DNA of 64,000 bases, from positions 28,197 to 92,196 of the forward strand of contig NZ_JAABLM010000012.1 of NCBI RefSeq assembly GCF_009915155.1, read 5' to 3'. Of this stretch, positions 35,767-45,471 are shown piece by piece; the first letter of the stretch is position 1, and each line of letters starts with the position of its first letter. The notes beneath the pieces were generated by a model. That model made no database searches. It saw nothing but the letters and a program-made list of their open reading frames with translations, and had not been told where the DNA came from. Both the position numbers and the translations under genes were made by a program. The DNA comes from Flavobacterium ichthyis (GTDB lineage Bacteria > Bacteroidota > Bacteroidia > Flavobacteriales > Flavobacteriaceae).

Positions 35767-38267
35767 GAAATGTAGCAAAGACCACCACACTGGAAAACAA
35801 ATTTCCATTGTTGGCAGTAGAGAACAACTGCATTCTGTCCAAAGATGCAGACATTACCGCCTGTTTTGGAGTGCGTTTGCCCGAACTGTTTACAGTAGCA
35901 TCGGCAGAATATGAAGCCATACACTCCGCTTGGCATAAGGCTATCAAAACCTTACCTGATTTTACGGTCATCCATAAACAGGATTGGTACATCAAGGAAG
36001 GCTATGCGCCCGATTTGGCAATAGAAGACCAGAGCTTTTTATCGAAGTCTTACCAACGCCATTTTAACGAGCGACCGTTTCTAAACCATTATTGCTACCT
36101 GTTCTTAACGAAGACCACAAAGGAAAGGATGCGGATGCAAAGCAATTTCAGTTCGCTTTGCAAAGGTTCACTGATACCGAAGGAAATCAGGAACAAGGAA
36201 ACGATACACCGCTTTATGGAAGCGGTGGCACAGTTTGAGCGTATCGTGAATGATAGCGGTTTTGTAACCCTGAAACGTCTGACCGAAGATGAAATTATCG
36301 GAACAGAAGATACACAGGGACTACTGGAACAGTACCTCACATTATCGAGGGAAACCGGAACACCGATGCAGGACATCGCACTCGGAACCGAAGAAGTGCG
36401 CATAGGCAATAAAAGGTTAAGCCTGCACACGCTTTCGGACACGGACGATTTGCCCGGAACGGTATCGGCAGATACCCGTTTTGAAAAGCTGTCTACCGAC
36501 CGTAGCGACTGCCGATTGTCATTCGCTGCACCTGTGGGCTTGTTGTTAAGCTGCAACCACATCTACAACCAATACCTGTTTATAGATAACAGCGAAGACA
36601 ATCTGCAAAAGTTTGAGAAGTCCGCAAGGAATATGCACTCACTGGCTCGTTACAGCCGTGCCAACCAAATCAATAAAGAGTGGATAGAAAAGTACCTGAA
36701 CGAAGCCCACAGCTTCGGGCTGTCGTCCATCCGTGCGCACTTCAACATTATGGCGTGGTCGGAAGACCCTGCGGAACTGAAACAGTTAAAGAACGATTGC
36801 GGTAGTGCGTTGGCACTGATGGAGTGTAAACCTCGACACAATACTACGGACGTAGCTACATTGTACTGGGCAGGAATGCCCGGGAATGCTGGCGATTTTC
36901 CGAGTGAGGAAAGTTTTTACACTTTTATAGAGCCTGCTCTGTGCTTCTTTACAGAGGAAACGAATTACCACAATTCGCCCTCGCCGTTCGGTATCAAAAT
37001 GGCTGACAGGCTTACAGGAAAACCTATCCATTTGGATATTTCGGATTTGCCTATGAAGCGTGGGATTATCACGAACCGGAACAAATTTATTTTGGGGCCA
37101 TCAGGTTCGGGAAAATCATTCTTCACAAACCACATGGTGCGACAGTATTACGAACAGGGCGCTCACGTACTGCTCGTTGATACGGGTAACTCTTATCAGG
37201 GCTTATGCGAACTCATCAAAGGGAAAACGAAAGGCGAAGACGGTGTTTACTTCACTTATACCGAAGATAACCCGATTGCCTTTAACCCATTCTACACAGA
37301 TGATGGTGTGTTCGACATTGAGAAGCGGGAAAGTATTAAGACTTTGATACTTACGCTTTGGAAGCGTGATGACGAGCCGCCAACCCGTTCGGAAGAAGTT
37401 GCGCTTTCCAATGCTGTAAGCGGTTATATCGAGCGTATCAAGACAGAAGATGTGTACCCGTCATTCAATGGGTTCTATGAGTATGTAAAAGGCGACTATC
37501 GCAAGGTATTGGAGGAAAAGCAGGTCAGGGAAAAGGACTTTGACATTGCCAATTTCCTGAACGTACTCGAACCCTATTACAAGGGTGGCGAATACGATTA
37601 CCTGCTGAACTCAAACAAGCAGTTAGACCTGCTTTCCAAACGCTTTATCGTGTTTGAAATTGATGCGATTAAAGACCACAAAATCCTCTTTCCCATAGTC
37701 ACGATTATCATTATGGAGGTGTTCATCAACAAGATGCGCCGATTGAAAGGTATCCGCAAGCTCATCCTGATTGAAGAAGCCTGGAAATCGATTGCCAAAG
37801 AGGGAATGGCGGAGTACATCAAGTATTTATTCAAAACGGTACGTAAGTTTTTCGGCGAAGCGATTGTCGTAACACAGGAGGTCGATGATATTATCCAGTC
37901 GCCCATTGTGAAAGAAAGCATCATCAACAACTCCGACTGTAAAATCCTGCTCGACCAACGCAAGTATATGAACAAGTTTGATGACATACAGGCGATGTTG
38001 GGGCTTACGGATAAAGAGAAAGGGCAGGTACTTTCCATCAATATGAACAACGATACAAGCCGACTTTACAAGGAGGTTTGGATTGGCTTAGGTGGTACGC
38101 ACTCGGCAGTCTATGCGACCGAAGTGAGTTTGGAGGAATACCTCGCCTACACAACCGAAGAAACCGAAAAGATGGAAGTAATGCAGCTTGCCTCAGAATT
38201 GGACGGTAATGTAGAACTCGCCATTAAGCACATCGCTATCCAGCGGCGTGATAAATCAAATCAATAG
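35763..38267 (+). CDS. traG: TraG, VirB4-type conjugation ATPase
   Basis: 834 residues. The N-terminal 430 residues form the VirB4-type platform. The C-terminal ATPase has Walker A LGPSGSGKSFFTNHM near residue 445 and Walker B RKLILIEEAWKSIAKEGMAE near 665. It also shows VVTQEVDDIIQS and the C-terminal DKEKGQVLSINM. It powers assembly of the mating channel from the inner membrane. The gene starts within the end of traF. Base composition is richer in GC than in the defence cargo upstream. Confidence 0.9.
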   Translation: MRNVAKTTTLENKFPLLAVENNCILSKDADITACFGVRLPELFTVASAEYEAIHSAWHKAIKTLPDFTVIHKQDWYIKEGYAPDLAIEDQSFLSKSYQRHFNERPFLNHYCYLFLTKTTKERMRMQSNFSSLCKGSLIPKEIRNKETIHRFMEAVAQFERIVNDSGFVTLKRLTEDEIIGTEDTQGLLEQYLTLSRETGTPMQDIALGTEEVRIGNKRLSLHTLSDTDDLPGTVSADTRFEKLSTDRSDCRLSFAAPVGLLLSCNHIYNQYLFIDNSEDNLQKFEKSARNMHSLARYSRANQINKEWIEKYLNEAHSFGLSSIRAHFNIMAWSEDPAELKQLKNDCGSALALMECKPRHNTTDVATLYWAGMPGNAGDFPSEESFYTFIEPALCFFTEETNYHNSPSPFGIKMADRLTGKPIHLDISDLPMKRGIITNRNKFILGPSGSGKSFFTNHMVRQYYEQGAHVLLVDTGNSYQGLCELIKGKTKGEDGVYFTYTEDNPIAFNPFYTDDGVFDIEKRESIKTLILTLWKRDDEPPTRSEEVALSNAVSGYIERIKTEDVYPSFNGFYEYVKGDYRKVLEEKQVREKDFDIANFLNVLEPYYKGGEYDYLLNSNKQLDLLSKRFIVFEIDAIKDHKILFPIVTIIIMEVFINKMRRLKGIRKLILIEEAWKSIAKEGMAEYIKYLFKTVRKFFGEAIVVTQEVDDIIQSPIVKESIINNSDCKILLDQRKYMNKFDDIQAMLGLTDKEKGQVLSINMNNDTSRLYKEVWIGLGGTHSAVYATEVSLEEYLAYTTEETEKMEVMQLASELDGNVELAIKHIAIQRRDKSNQ

Positions 38268-38294
38268 TCATTAACAATTTAAAATTCAAGAACA

Positions 38295-38927
38295 ATGAAA
38301 AAAGTAATGTTACTGGTGTGTACGGCATTTATGCTTGCCGTAGCACCGTCAGCCAAAGCCCAATGGGTGGTAACCGATCCCGCTAACCTGGCTTCAGGTA
38401 TTCTCAACAGCGCCAATGAAATCGTACAGACTTCTTCCACCGTGAGCAATGTAGTTAAAAATTTCAACGAAGTGAAGAAAGTGTACGAACAGGGAAAAGA
38501 GTATTACGATAAGCTGAAAGCCATCAACAACCTTGTGAAAGATGCCCGTAAGGTACAGCAAACAGTACTCCTGGTGGGTGATGTGTCCGAAATGTACGTG
38601 CAGAATTTCGGCAAGATGATGAACGACCCCAATTTTTCGCCACAGGAATTGACCGCAATCGGCAATGGGTATTCAGCACTGCTTAATGAAAGTACTGAAT
38701 TGTTGAAGGAACTGAAACAGATTATTACCGCTTCAAGCCTATCGCTCAACGATAAGGAACGTATGGACATCATCGACCGTGTGTACAAAGAGGTTAAGGA
38801 TTACCACAGCCTTGTTAGGTATTACACCACTAAGAATATTTCTGTAAGCTACCTGAGAGCGAAAAAGAAAAACGATGCCAAGAGAGTGCTGGAACTCTAC
38901 GGAACTGCTAACCAAAAATACTGGTAA
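38295..38927 (+). CDS. traI: TraI (DUF4141) periplasmic conjugation protein
   Basis: 210 residues with a clear signal peptide (VMLLVCTAFMLAVAPSAKAQ). The rest is helical and coiled-coil-like (NFNEVKKVYEQGKEYYDKLK), as in VirB5-type and DUF4141 proteins. It probably lies at the periplasmic side of the channel. No TraH gene stands between traG and this gene, unlike the CTnDOT order. Confidence 0.8.
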   Translation: MKKVMLLVCTAFMLAVAPSAKAQWVVTDPANLASGILNSANEIVQTSSTVSNVVKNFNEVKKVYEQGKEYYDKLKAINNLVKDARKVQQTVLLVGDVSEMYVQNFGKMMNDPNFSPQELTAIGNGYSALLNESTELLKELKQIITASSLSLNDKERMDIIDRVYKEVKDYHSLVRYYTTKNISVSYLRAKKKNDAKRVLELYGTANQKYW

Positions 38928-38930
38928 ACT

Positions 38931-39926
38931 ATGGAATGGGATAATCTTCACGAACTCCTGCGGTCGCTGTATGACGACATGATGCCGCTTGCCGGCGACA
39001 TGGCGGCAGTGGCCAAAGGTCTGGCGGGATTGGGTGCGTTGTTCTATGTGGCATTAAAGGTTTGGCAGGCCTTAAGCCGTGCCGAACCTATTGATATGTT
39101 TCCGTTGCTACGTCCGTTTGCTTTGGGGCTTTGTATCATGTTTTTTCCAACCATCGTGTTAGGAACCATCAATGCGGTACTTAGCCCCGTAGTAACGGGA
39201 ACCCACCAAATACTCGAAGACCAGGTACTCGACCTGCATGGATTACAGGAACAGAAAGACCGATTGGAATACGAAGCAATGGTCAGAAACCCCGAAACAG
39301 CCTATATGGTATCGGACGAAGAGTTCGATAAGAAACTGGATGAATTGGGCTGGTCGCCTTCCGACATCGGGACAATGGCAGGGATGTATATGGACAGGCA
39401 AGCCTACAAGATAGAAAAAGCCATAAAGGACTGGTTTCGGAATTTACTGGAAATACTTTTTCAGACGGCGGCTTTGGTGATTGATACCATACGGACGTTT
39501 TTCCTGATTGTCCTTTCCATACTTGGGCCGATAGCTTTTGCTATTTCCGTCTGGGATGGTTTTCAGTCCACGCTCACGCAATGGCTCACGAGATATGTAA
39601 GTGTTTACCTGTGGCTTCCTGTTTCAGATTTGTTCAGTTCCATGCTGGCAAGGATACAATCTCTGATACTGGAAAGGGATATCGCAATGCTTGCCGATCC
39701 CACTTACATACCAGATACCTCCAACACGGTGTACATCATTTTTATGATTATCGGCATTATCGGATACTTCACAATACCGACCGTGACAGGTTGGGTAATC
39801 CAAGCCGGAGGTGCAGGAAACTTTACCCGAAACGTAAATCAAACGGCAATGAAATCGGGCAATATAGCAGGTGCTGGAGCTGGCTCAGTAGCAGGAAACA
39901 TCGGTGGCAGGCTAATGAACAAATAA
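38931..39926 (+). CDS. traJ: TraJ, VirB6/TrbL-like channel protein
   Basis: 331 residues with several hydrophobic spans: AAVAKGLAGLGALFYVALK, FALGLCIMFFPTIVLGTINA, TFFLIVLSILGPIAFAISVW and TVYIIFMIIGIIGYFTIPTV. A long loop separates the first pair from the rest, and the end is Gly/Ala-rich. This is the TraJ layout of Bacteroidota elements, a polytopic inner-membrane part of the channel. It starts 3 bp after traI. Confidence 0.85.
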   Translation: MEWDNLHELLRSLYDDMMPLAGDMAAVAKGLAGLGALFYVALKVWQALSRAEPIDMFPLLRPFALGLCIMFFPTIVLGTINAVLSPVVTGTHQILEDQVLDLHGLQEQKDRLEYEAMVRNPETAYMVSDEEFDKKLDELGWSPSDIGTMAGMYMDRQAYKIEKAIKDWFRNLLEILFQTAALVIDTIRTFFLIVLSILGPIAFAISVWDGFQSTLTQWLTRYVSVYLWLPVSDLFSSMLARIQSLILERDIAMLADPTYIPDTSNTVYIIFMIIGIIGYFTIPTVTGWVIQAGGAGNFTRNVNQTAMKSGNIAGAGAGSVAGNIGGRLMNK

Positions 39927-39947
39927 AAATAATTAATCATTAAAAAA

Positions 39948-40571
39948 ATGGAATTTAAAACATTAAGAAATATAGAAAACAGTTTTCGGCAGATAAGATT
40001 GTATGCCATTGTGTTTGCTGTTCTCTGCATTGGTGTGGTAGGATATGCCGTATGGCAGTCCTATCACTTTGCAGAGCAACAACGACAAAAAATCTATGTC
40101 CTGGACAATGGCAAATCGTTGATGCTTGCTTTATCGCAAGATGCAAGTATCAACCGTCCTGTTGAAGCAAGGGAACACGTAAGACGTTTTCACGAACTGT
40201 TCTTTACGCTGGCTCCCGATAAGAACGCTATTGAAAACAATATGGAGAGGGCGTTCAACCTTGCCGATAAAAGTGCCTTTGACTATTACAAAGACCTTTC
40301 GGAAAAGGGATATTACAACCGTATCATATCGGGTAATGTACAGCAACGTATAGAGGTGGATAGTGTAGTATGCAATTTCGATACTTATCCCTATGCTGTC
40401 CGCACCTATGCCAAGCAATTCATCATTCGTTCCAGCAATGTGACAAGTCGTAACCTGGTTACGTCCTGCTTCCTTGTAAACTCCGTCCGCTCGGACAATA
40501 ACCCGCAAGGTTTCAATATCGAAAAGTTTGCAGTAACAGAAAACAGAGATATAGAAGTCATCGAACGCTAA
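39948..40571 (+). CDS. traK: TraK, VirB8-like conjugation protein
   Basis: 207 residues. A short cytoplasmic start (EFKTLRNIENSFRQIRL) and one membrane span (YAIVFAVLCIGVVGYAVWQS) precede a periplasmic domain. It has the conserved DLSEKGYYNRIISGNVQQRI and the end RDIEVIER. VirB8-like proteins nucleate channel assembly. Strong position and sequence match to TraK of CTnDOT-type elements. Confidence 0.85.
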   Translation: MEFKTLRNIENSFRQIRLYAIVFAVLCIGVVGYAVWQSYHFAEQQRQKIYVLDNGKSLMLALSQDASINRPVEAREHVRRFHELFFTLAPDKNAIENNMERAFNLADKSAFDYYKDLSEKGYYNRIISGNVQQRIEVDSVVCNFDTYPYAVRTYAKQFIIRSSNVTSRNLVTSCFLVNSVRSDNNPQGFNIEKFAVTENRDIEVIER

Positions 40572-40582
40572 AAAACAATCTT

Positions 40583-41011
40583 ATGGAAGCATTATCAGAT
40601 TTAAACACGTTTGCGAAAATCCTTACCGATAAAGGATATAACGGTTATTTCCATACGCAGGGTGCGTACGCCGGAAAGTTGAAAGACAGCATCGGGGAAT
40701 ACCTCGAAAGCTGCCAAAAAGGTACAGATGGTTTGCCTAAACAGGATTTGTTGCTGACGGGCTACCTACAATGGTCGGGAGAAGACAGGCCACGTGTAGA
40801 ATGCAGTATGTGGGTACAATATCTAAACGGCAAATTCTCTCTCAACAAAATGGAAGTCGCCAAGAAAGACCGCTTTGGGCAACTGCTCAAAAAATCGGAG
40901 CTGACAAGCCTCTCCACAATAACCGCACCTAAAGCGGTGGATGCAATTGCTTCGGTCAATGATGAGCAGAAGCAAAAGGCAGGTCAAAGCCCTAAGCGTT
41001 TCAGGCTATAA
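40583..41011 (+). CDS. Small conserved tra-operon protein between traK and traL
   Basis: 142 residues, soluble, no signal peptide. Features are YNGYFHTQGAYAGKLKDSIG at the N-terminus, the central LLLTGYLQWSGEDRPRVECS and a basic C-terminus (KQKAGQSPKRFRL). It lies 11 bp after traK and 18 bp before traL, so it belongs to the operon. The CTnDOT operon as I know it has no named gene here. Function unknown. Confidence 0.65.
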   Translation: MEALSDLNTFAKILTDKGYNGYFHTQGAYAGKLKDSIGEYLESCQKGTDGLPKQDLLLTGYLQWSGEDRPRVECSMWVQYLNGKFSLNKMEVAKKDRFGQLLKKSELTSLSTITAPKAVDAIASVNDEQKQKAGQSPKRFRL

Positions 41012-41029
41012 CAACACAAACATTATAGT

Positions 41030-41314
41030 ATGAAAAAATTAAGAGCAAATATGGACAGGTACTTTGATCGGCTGGACGAACGCTGGCGGGCATTGCCGTT
41101 ACGCAAACAGCACAGGTACACGCTATACTTTTTTACAGCCTATCTGCTGCTTACCGTAGGGGTCATTTTTAAAGTATGGTATGATACGGCTAAGTCTGAC
41201 AACAGCATGGCTATCGAGCATATCGAAAACCCTGTCCTTCAAAAGAAAGAAAGTCCTGCACCCTTGCAGGATACATTACAAATTCTTAAAAATCAATTTT
41301 ATGAAAGAAAATGA
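41030..41314 (+). CDS. traL: TraL (DUF3989) membrane protein
   Basis: 94 residues. The N-terminus RYFDRLDERWRALPLRKQHR and a single membrane span (YTLYFFTAYLLLTVGVIFKV) fit DUF3989/TraL. A short periplasmic tail follows. Its last 14 bases overlap the traM start. It is probably a small scaffold of the inner-membrane complex. Confidence 0.8.
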   Translation: MKKLRANMDRYFDRLDERWRALPLRKQHRYTLYFFTAYLLLTVGVIFKVWYDTAKSDNSMAIEHIENPVLQKKESPAPLQDTLQILKNQFYERK

Positions 41315-42629
41315 AAAAAGGGTCAGCATACTCGTTGAGGAGGGCGACCAAAGTAAAACATCCAGCCTGCTCGATGATAAAAAGAGCAATAAAGAAAGGC
41401 TTAAAAAGCCCTTGATATTCGGTTTAATGGGCATTGTATTCGTAGGCTGCATGTACCTGATTTTTAAACCGTCTTCCGATAAAAAGGAAATTCAAAACAT
41501 CGGTTTAAACGATGCCGTGCCGCAAGCTACCGAAGCAGGAATGCAGGCTGACAAGCAAAAAGCTTATGAGCAGGAAATGCTGGAACAGAAGGATCAGGAA
41601 AAGCGAAATGCTTTGGCAACACTTTCAGATTACTGGAATACCGATGACAAAGACGTTTCGGCCGATGAGCAACCTGAAAAGGACGATGGTTTTGCTAATG
41701 GCGGTGGAAAAGGATACACAAGATCCGGCAATTCTACACTGAACAGCTACCGGAATGCACAAAGTACATTAGGTTCTTTTTATCAGGACGATAATGCTGA
41801 AACGGCTGAACTCCGCAGACAATTGGATGAGCTGAAGGAAAAACTGGCAGAGAGAAATGTACCTGCCGGTGTAACCGTTGATGACCAACTGGCTTTGATG
41901 GAAAAATCATACCAGATGGCTGCAAAATATCTTCCTGCGGGAACAAACAATGGACAACCTGCCACTACAGATAGTGCTGCCCGCAGTTCTTCGTCCAATA
42001 CGCAGAAAGAATATTTTGTGGCATTCAGTCCTACAAGGAGGAAAGCAGTATCAACTTTATACCGGGAACCTACTGACAATGAGTTTTTAGCAAATTGGAG
42101 CGAAAACAGGAACAGGGGGTTTTATACTGCCGGGTCGGTAGAACAAGTAGCACAGCCCAAAAACAGCGTTAAAGCCTGCATACAGGAAACGCAGACAATC
42201 ATTGGCGAAAGCGGTGTACGCCTTCGATTACTGGAGCCTGCCCAAACACCTAACCGTACTATTCCGCAGGGAACTATCCTAACCGCTAATGGCAAGTTTC
42301 AGGGTGGACGTTTACAACTAAAGGTTACTTCCATAGAACTGGACGGCAATATCATTCCCGTAGACATTACTATTTATGATCTTGATGGCCAGCAAGGTTT
42401 GTACGTGCCATACTCGCCGGAAATGAATGCCCTTACTGAAATGGCTGGTAATATGAGCCAGACTTCCGGCACAAGCCTTATGCTTACGCAATCAGCAGGA
42501 CAGCAAATTGCCGCAGACCTTAGCCGTGGCGTTGTTCAGGGTATTTCAGGGTATTTCTCCAAAAAAGTAAGAACACCTAAAGTCACGCTGAAAGCGGGGC
42601 ATCAGGTATTCCTCGTTTCCAAAAAATAA
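41301..42629 (+). CDS. traM: TraM, VirB10-like conjugation protein
   Basis: 442 residues from ATG 41301. The cytoplasmic start (KENEKRVSILVEEG) and one span (PLIFGLMGIVFVGCMYLIFK) are followed by a Gln/Asp-rich linker. The C-terminal domain resembles VirB10 beta-barrels (IPQGTILTANGKFQGGRLQL, then IELDGNIIPVDITIYDLDGQ). It would bridge the inner and outer membranes. Family is named TraM in Bacteroidota elements. Confidence 0.9.
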   Translation: MKENEKRVSILVEEGDQSKTSSLLDDKKSNKERLKKPLIFGLMGIVFVGCMYLIFKPSSDKKEIQNIGLNDAVPQATEAGMQADKQKAYEQEMLEQKDQEKRNALATLSDYWNTDDKDVSADEQPEKDDGFANGGGKGYTRSGNSTLNSYRNAQSTLGSFYQDDNAETAELRRQLDELKEKLAERNVPAGVTVDDQLALMEKSYQMAAKYLPAGTNNGQPATTDSAARSSSSNTQKEYFVAFSPTRRKAVSTLYREPTDNEFLANWSENRNRGFYTAGSVEQVAQPKNSVKACIQETQTIIGESGVRLRLLEPAQTPNRTIPQGTILTANGKFQGGRLQLKVTSIELDGNIIPVDITIYDLDGQQGLYVPYSPEMNALTEMAGNMSQTSGTSLMLTQSAGQQIAADLSRGVVQGISGYFSKKVRTPKVTLKAGHQVFLVSKK

Positions 42630-42653
42630 TGTTGAACGCAAATAAATTCAAAA

Positions 42654-43547
42654 ATGAAAAGTCTTTTTAAAACCTTTTTAGCATTAGTCCTGATAGTAGG
42701 CTTTGCTGTACAATCTCACGCACAGGATAGTGCAAAAAACCGACTTGCTTTAGGCAAGATTGAACCGTACCGAATGGAAGTTACCTATGATAAGACTTCC
42801 CATTTGATTTTTCCGACCGCTATCCGCTATGTGGATCTGGGCAGCGAATACCTAATAGCCGGAAAAGCGGAAGATGCAGAAAATGTATTACGTGTAAAAG
42901 CTTCGGTAAAGGAGTTTGAATCCGAAACGAATTTTTCTGTAATCACAAATGATGGTCGTTTCTACAGCTTCAATGTACATTACAGTTCCTACCCGGAGGC
43001 TTTAAGTTATGATCTGCTGACGATGCAAAAGTCAGTGGACAAAACAAAGGGGAACGATGTGCTTTTTGAAGAGCTGGGCAACAATTCTCCCTCACTGGCT
43101 GGCTTACTCCTCGAAACCATCCACAAAAAGGATAAACGTATTGTGAAGCATATCGGGGCTAAAAGTTTCGGCATTCAACTTATCCTGAAAGGCATTTACA
43201 TCCACAATGGCAAATACTATTTCCATACGGAATTGAGAAACCGTACCAATGTTCCTTTTCAGATTGACTTCATCAATTTCAAAGTAGTGGACAAGAAAGT
43301 AGCCAAGCGCACAGTAATACAGGAACGACCGTTGCAGCCACTACGTACCTACAAACCGTTGAATGAAATTGGCGGTAAAACGACCGAACAAAACGTTTTT
43401 CTTTTAGACCAGTTTACCATTGCCGATGACGAGGTGCTGCTGATTGAGATATTCGAGAAGAACGGCGGTAGGCATCAAACGCTTCAGGTAGAAAATTCAG
43501 ACCTGATAAAAGCCAGGTTGATAAACGATATGCGCTTGAAATTCTAA
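42654..43547 (+). CDS. traN: TraN (DUF4138), VirB9-like protein
   Basis: 297 residues. A signal peptide (FKTFLALVLIVGFAVQSHAQ) leads to DUF4138, with YDKTSHLIFPTAIRYVDLGS and EFESETNFSVITNDGRFYSF at the front and VPFQIDFINFKVVDKKVAKR later. TraN would sit at the outer membrane and meet TraM, in the way of VirB9 and VirB10. Confidence 0.9.
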   Translation: MKSLFKTFLALVLIVGFAVQSHAQDSAKNRLALGKIEPYRMEVTYDKTSHLIFPTAIRYVDLGSEYLIAGKAEDAENVLRVKASVKEFESETNFSVITNDGRFYSFNVHYSSYPEALSYDLLTMQKSVDKTKGNDVLFEELGNNSPSLAGLLLETIHKKDKRIVKHIGAKSFGIQLILKGIYIHNGKYYFHTELRNRTNVPFQIDFINFKVVDKKVAKRTVIQERPLQPLRTYKPLNEIGGKTTEQNVFLLDQFTIADDEVLLIEIFEKNGGRHQTLQVENSDLIKARLINDMRLKF

Positions 43548-43573
43548 TAACCTTAAAAAAGCGATAGCAATAA

Positions 43574-44134
43574 ATGAAAAAATATATCTATACAGTGATG
43601 CTCGTTTTAATGGGCATCACAATGGCACAGGCACAACGAATGCTGCCTAAACAGAAAGGATTGGAAATAAGCACCGGTATATTGTCTGATAATAAGATTG
43701 GTAATGACTACTACATCAGCGCAGCAATGACCGTGAATGGTAAAAATGGTAATTACCAGCTTTGGGCTTTGGAATATACCCACCAATACCACGAGTATAA
43801 AGACCTCCGCATACCACAGGAAACCTACTCAGCCGAGGGCGGTTACAGCTTCTTCCTGTTAGGAGATGCCTTTAAGAACATTACACTAAACTTCGGTATA
43901 ACCGGTGTAGTCGGTTACGAAAGCATCAACCGTGGCGAAGCAATGCTGTATGATGGGGCGAAAATATTAACTGAGGACAATTTTATCTACGGAGCTGGAG
44001 GACGGCTCACTTTTGAAACCTACATATCAGACCGATTTGTGCTAGTCCTGCAAGGCCGTACAAAAGTGCTTTGGGGGACTGACTTGGAACAGTTCAGACC
44101 GTCCGCAGGTGTGGGATTAAGGTTTAACTTTTAA
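43574..44134 (+). CDS. traO: TraO, conjugation outer-membrane barrel-like protein
   Basis: 186 residues with a signal peptide (YTVMLVLMGITMAQAQ). Alternating strands and a C-terminal SAGVGLRFNF suggest a small outer-membrane barrel. The start RMLPKQKGLEISTGI and the middle AEGGYSFFLLGDAFKNITLN are typical of TraO. It follows traN by 26 bp. Confidence 0.85.
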   Translation: MKKYIYTVMLVLMGITMAQAQRMLPKQKGLEISTGILSDNKIGNDYYISAAMTVNGKNGNYQLWALEYTHQYHEYKDLRIPQETYSAEGGYSFFLLGDAFKNITLNFGITGVVGYESINRGEAMLYDGAKILTEDNFIYGAGGRLTFETYISDRFVLVLQGRTKVLWGTDLEQFRPSAGVGLRFNF

Positions 44135-44144
44135 AACGTAAACA

Positions 44145-44594
44145 ATGATAGCAATATTCAATAAATTCAGAACAGGGCTACTGCCATTATATGTATTCCT
44201 GGCAATCCTTACTGCTTCGGTAACGCTGGTATCTTGCAGCAAAGATGATGAACTGGAAATACAGAACGATTTTCCTTTCGATGTCAATGTAATGCCAGTG
44301 CCTAAAGACGTTTCCAATGGGCAGACGGTAGAGATCCGCATTACCATACAGCGAACTGGAAATTATAGCAACACGCAATATTTCCTTCGCTACTTCCAGT
44401 TTGACGGACAGGGCACACTTAGGTATTACGATGAACCGCCGTACCTGCCAAATGATCTGTACGAGTTACCAACCGAGCAGTTCCGTTTGTACTACACTTC
44501 AGCATCTGCCGTATCACAATCCTTTGAGGTTTGGATTTCGGATAACTTCGGGAACGAAAAGCAATTAAGCTTTCAATTTAATAGTAGTGATTAA
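44145..44594 (+). CDS. traQ: TraQ (DUF3872) lipoprotein-like protein
   Basis: 149 residues. A hydrophobic leader ends in a lipobox (VTLVSC, Cys about residue 31) and is followed by acidic residues. The DUF3872 core has FPFDVNVMPVPKDVSNGQTV, YFLRYFQFDGQGTLRY and a final SFEVWISDNFGNEKQLSFQF. It closes the tra operon. No TraP (primase) gene lies between traO and traQ. Confidence 0.85.
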   Translation: MIAIFNKFRTGLLPLYVFLAILTASVTLVSCSKDDELEIQNDFPFDVNVMPVPKDVSNGQTVEIRITIQRTGNYSNTQYFLRYFQFDGQGTLRYYDEPPYLPNDLYELPTEQFRLYYTSASAVSQSFEVWISDNFGNEKQLSFQFNSSD

Positions 44595-44605
44595 TATAGT
44601 AGCAA

Positions 44606-44642
44606 AAAGAAGTCTTGCCGCAAAAGCAAGATTTCTTTTTTG
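44606..44642 (+). terminator. Terminator of tra operon
   Basis: AAAGAAGTCTTGC and GCAAGATTTCTTT form a stem with one mismatch and a 7-nt loop, followed by T residues. It lies 12 bp after the traQ stop codon. Confidence 0.75.
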
Positions 44643-44700
44643 GAGTGATCGAAGCTAAATTTTTGTAAATTTAGAAGATGGATTTTTAAGTGGTTTTGTT

Positions 44701-44982
44701 ATGGTTGCATCATTGGTAATAGGCATCATATTTTTGGTTGCAGGCTTGGGACTTCGTTACTGGATTAACCGAAGAAAGTTTTACAGGCGCAGCCCTATGG
44801 GAGCAGAGGGCTTTTCATCTTATGAAAGTTCGGTTTTCATTAAATTGATTGAACGAGTTGGTAAATGGATAGCTTACGCACTGATTATTTTCGGTCTGTT
44901 GTCGCTGTGGGTTTACTCCCGTGAGAAAAATGACAAAGAAAAACAAGAAGTGAAAACGGAACAGCCAGCTTCACGCAGATAG
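44701..44982 (+). CDS. Small two-span membrane protein
   Basis: 93 residues. Two spans (LVIGIIFLVAGLGLRYWINR, and WIAYALIIFGLLSLWVYSRE) flank a loop with RRKFYRRSPMGAEGF. The tail is charged. Similar small proteins are found at this place in other Bacteroidota elements, but no function is known. It stands between two terminators, so it is transcribed alone. Confidence 0.6.
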   Translation: MVASLVIGIIFLVAGLGLRYWINRRKFYRRSPMGAEGFSSYESSVFIKLIERVGKWIAYALIIFGLLSLWVYSREKNDKEKQEVKTEQPASRR

Positions 44983-45006
44983 TTTGTCTTCCAAAATAAT
45001 TATTAC

Positions 45007-45043
45007 AAAATCGGATAGCTCAAAAGGTTGTCCGATTTTTTTA
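45007..45043 (+). terminator. Rho-independent terminator
   Basis: AAAATCGGA (45007-45015) pairs perfectly with TCCGATTTT (45031-45039), followed by more T residues, 25 bp after the small membrane protein gene. Confidence 0.75.
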
Positions 45044-45159
45044 TTCTCCAACCTGATAACAAGCCAAACACTGCCTTTCAACGCCAATCGCTACAGCATT
45101 GTTCAGCCTCTTAGAAAGCGTTGATAAATTAGACTTCCACGGAAAAAAATGAGCAAACT

Positions 45160-45471
45160 ATGGAAGTAATCGCAATACAGAAATCCACTTTGGTGGGAAT
45201 GAAAAACGAGCTGAAGGAGCTTTTGGAACTGACTGAAAACGCTACCCAAAAATATGCTCCCATTTTCAAAGAGGAAAAGTGGTTGGATAACCAAGAGGTG
45301 TGCTTGATGATGAACATTACCAAACGGACTTTACAGACTTATAAGGATAAAGGCTTGCTGCCTTATTCGAGATTGAACCGAAAAAATTATTATAAACTAT
45401 CGGACGTAAAGGCTTTGCTCAAAGCCGGTCAGCCGTATAAAGCAGACGAAGATGGATTTATTGACCAATGA
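45160..45471 (+). CDS. Helix-turn-helix excisionase-like protein
   Basis: 103 residues. An N-terminal helix is followed by the MerR/excisionase-type winged helix: WLDNQEVCLMMNITKRTLQT, then YKDKGLLPYSRLNRKNYYKL and SDVKALLK. Proteins of this kind act as recombination directionality factors or regulators in CTnDOT-type elements (compare Xis2c/Xis2d). It overlaps the next, related gene, so the two act as a pair. Confidence 0.75.
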   Translation: MEVIAIQKSTLVGMKNELKELLELTENATQKYAPIFKEEKWLDNQEVCLMMNITKRTLQTYKDKGLLPYSRLNRKNYYKLSDVKALLKAGQPYKADEDGFIDQ

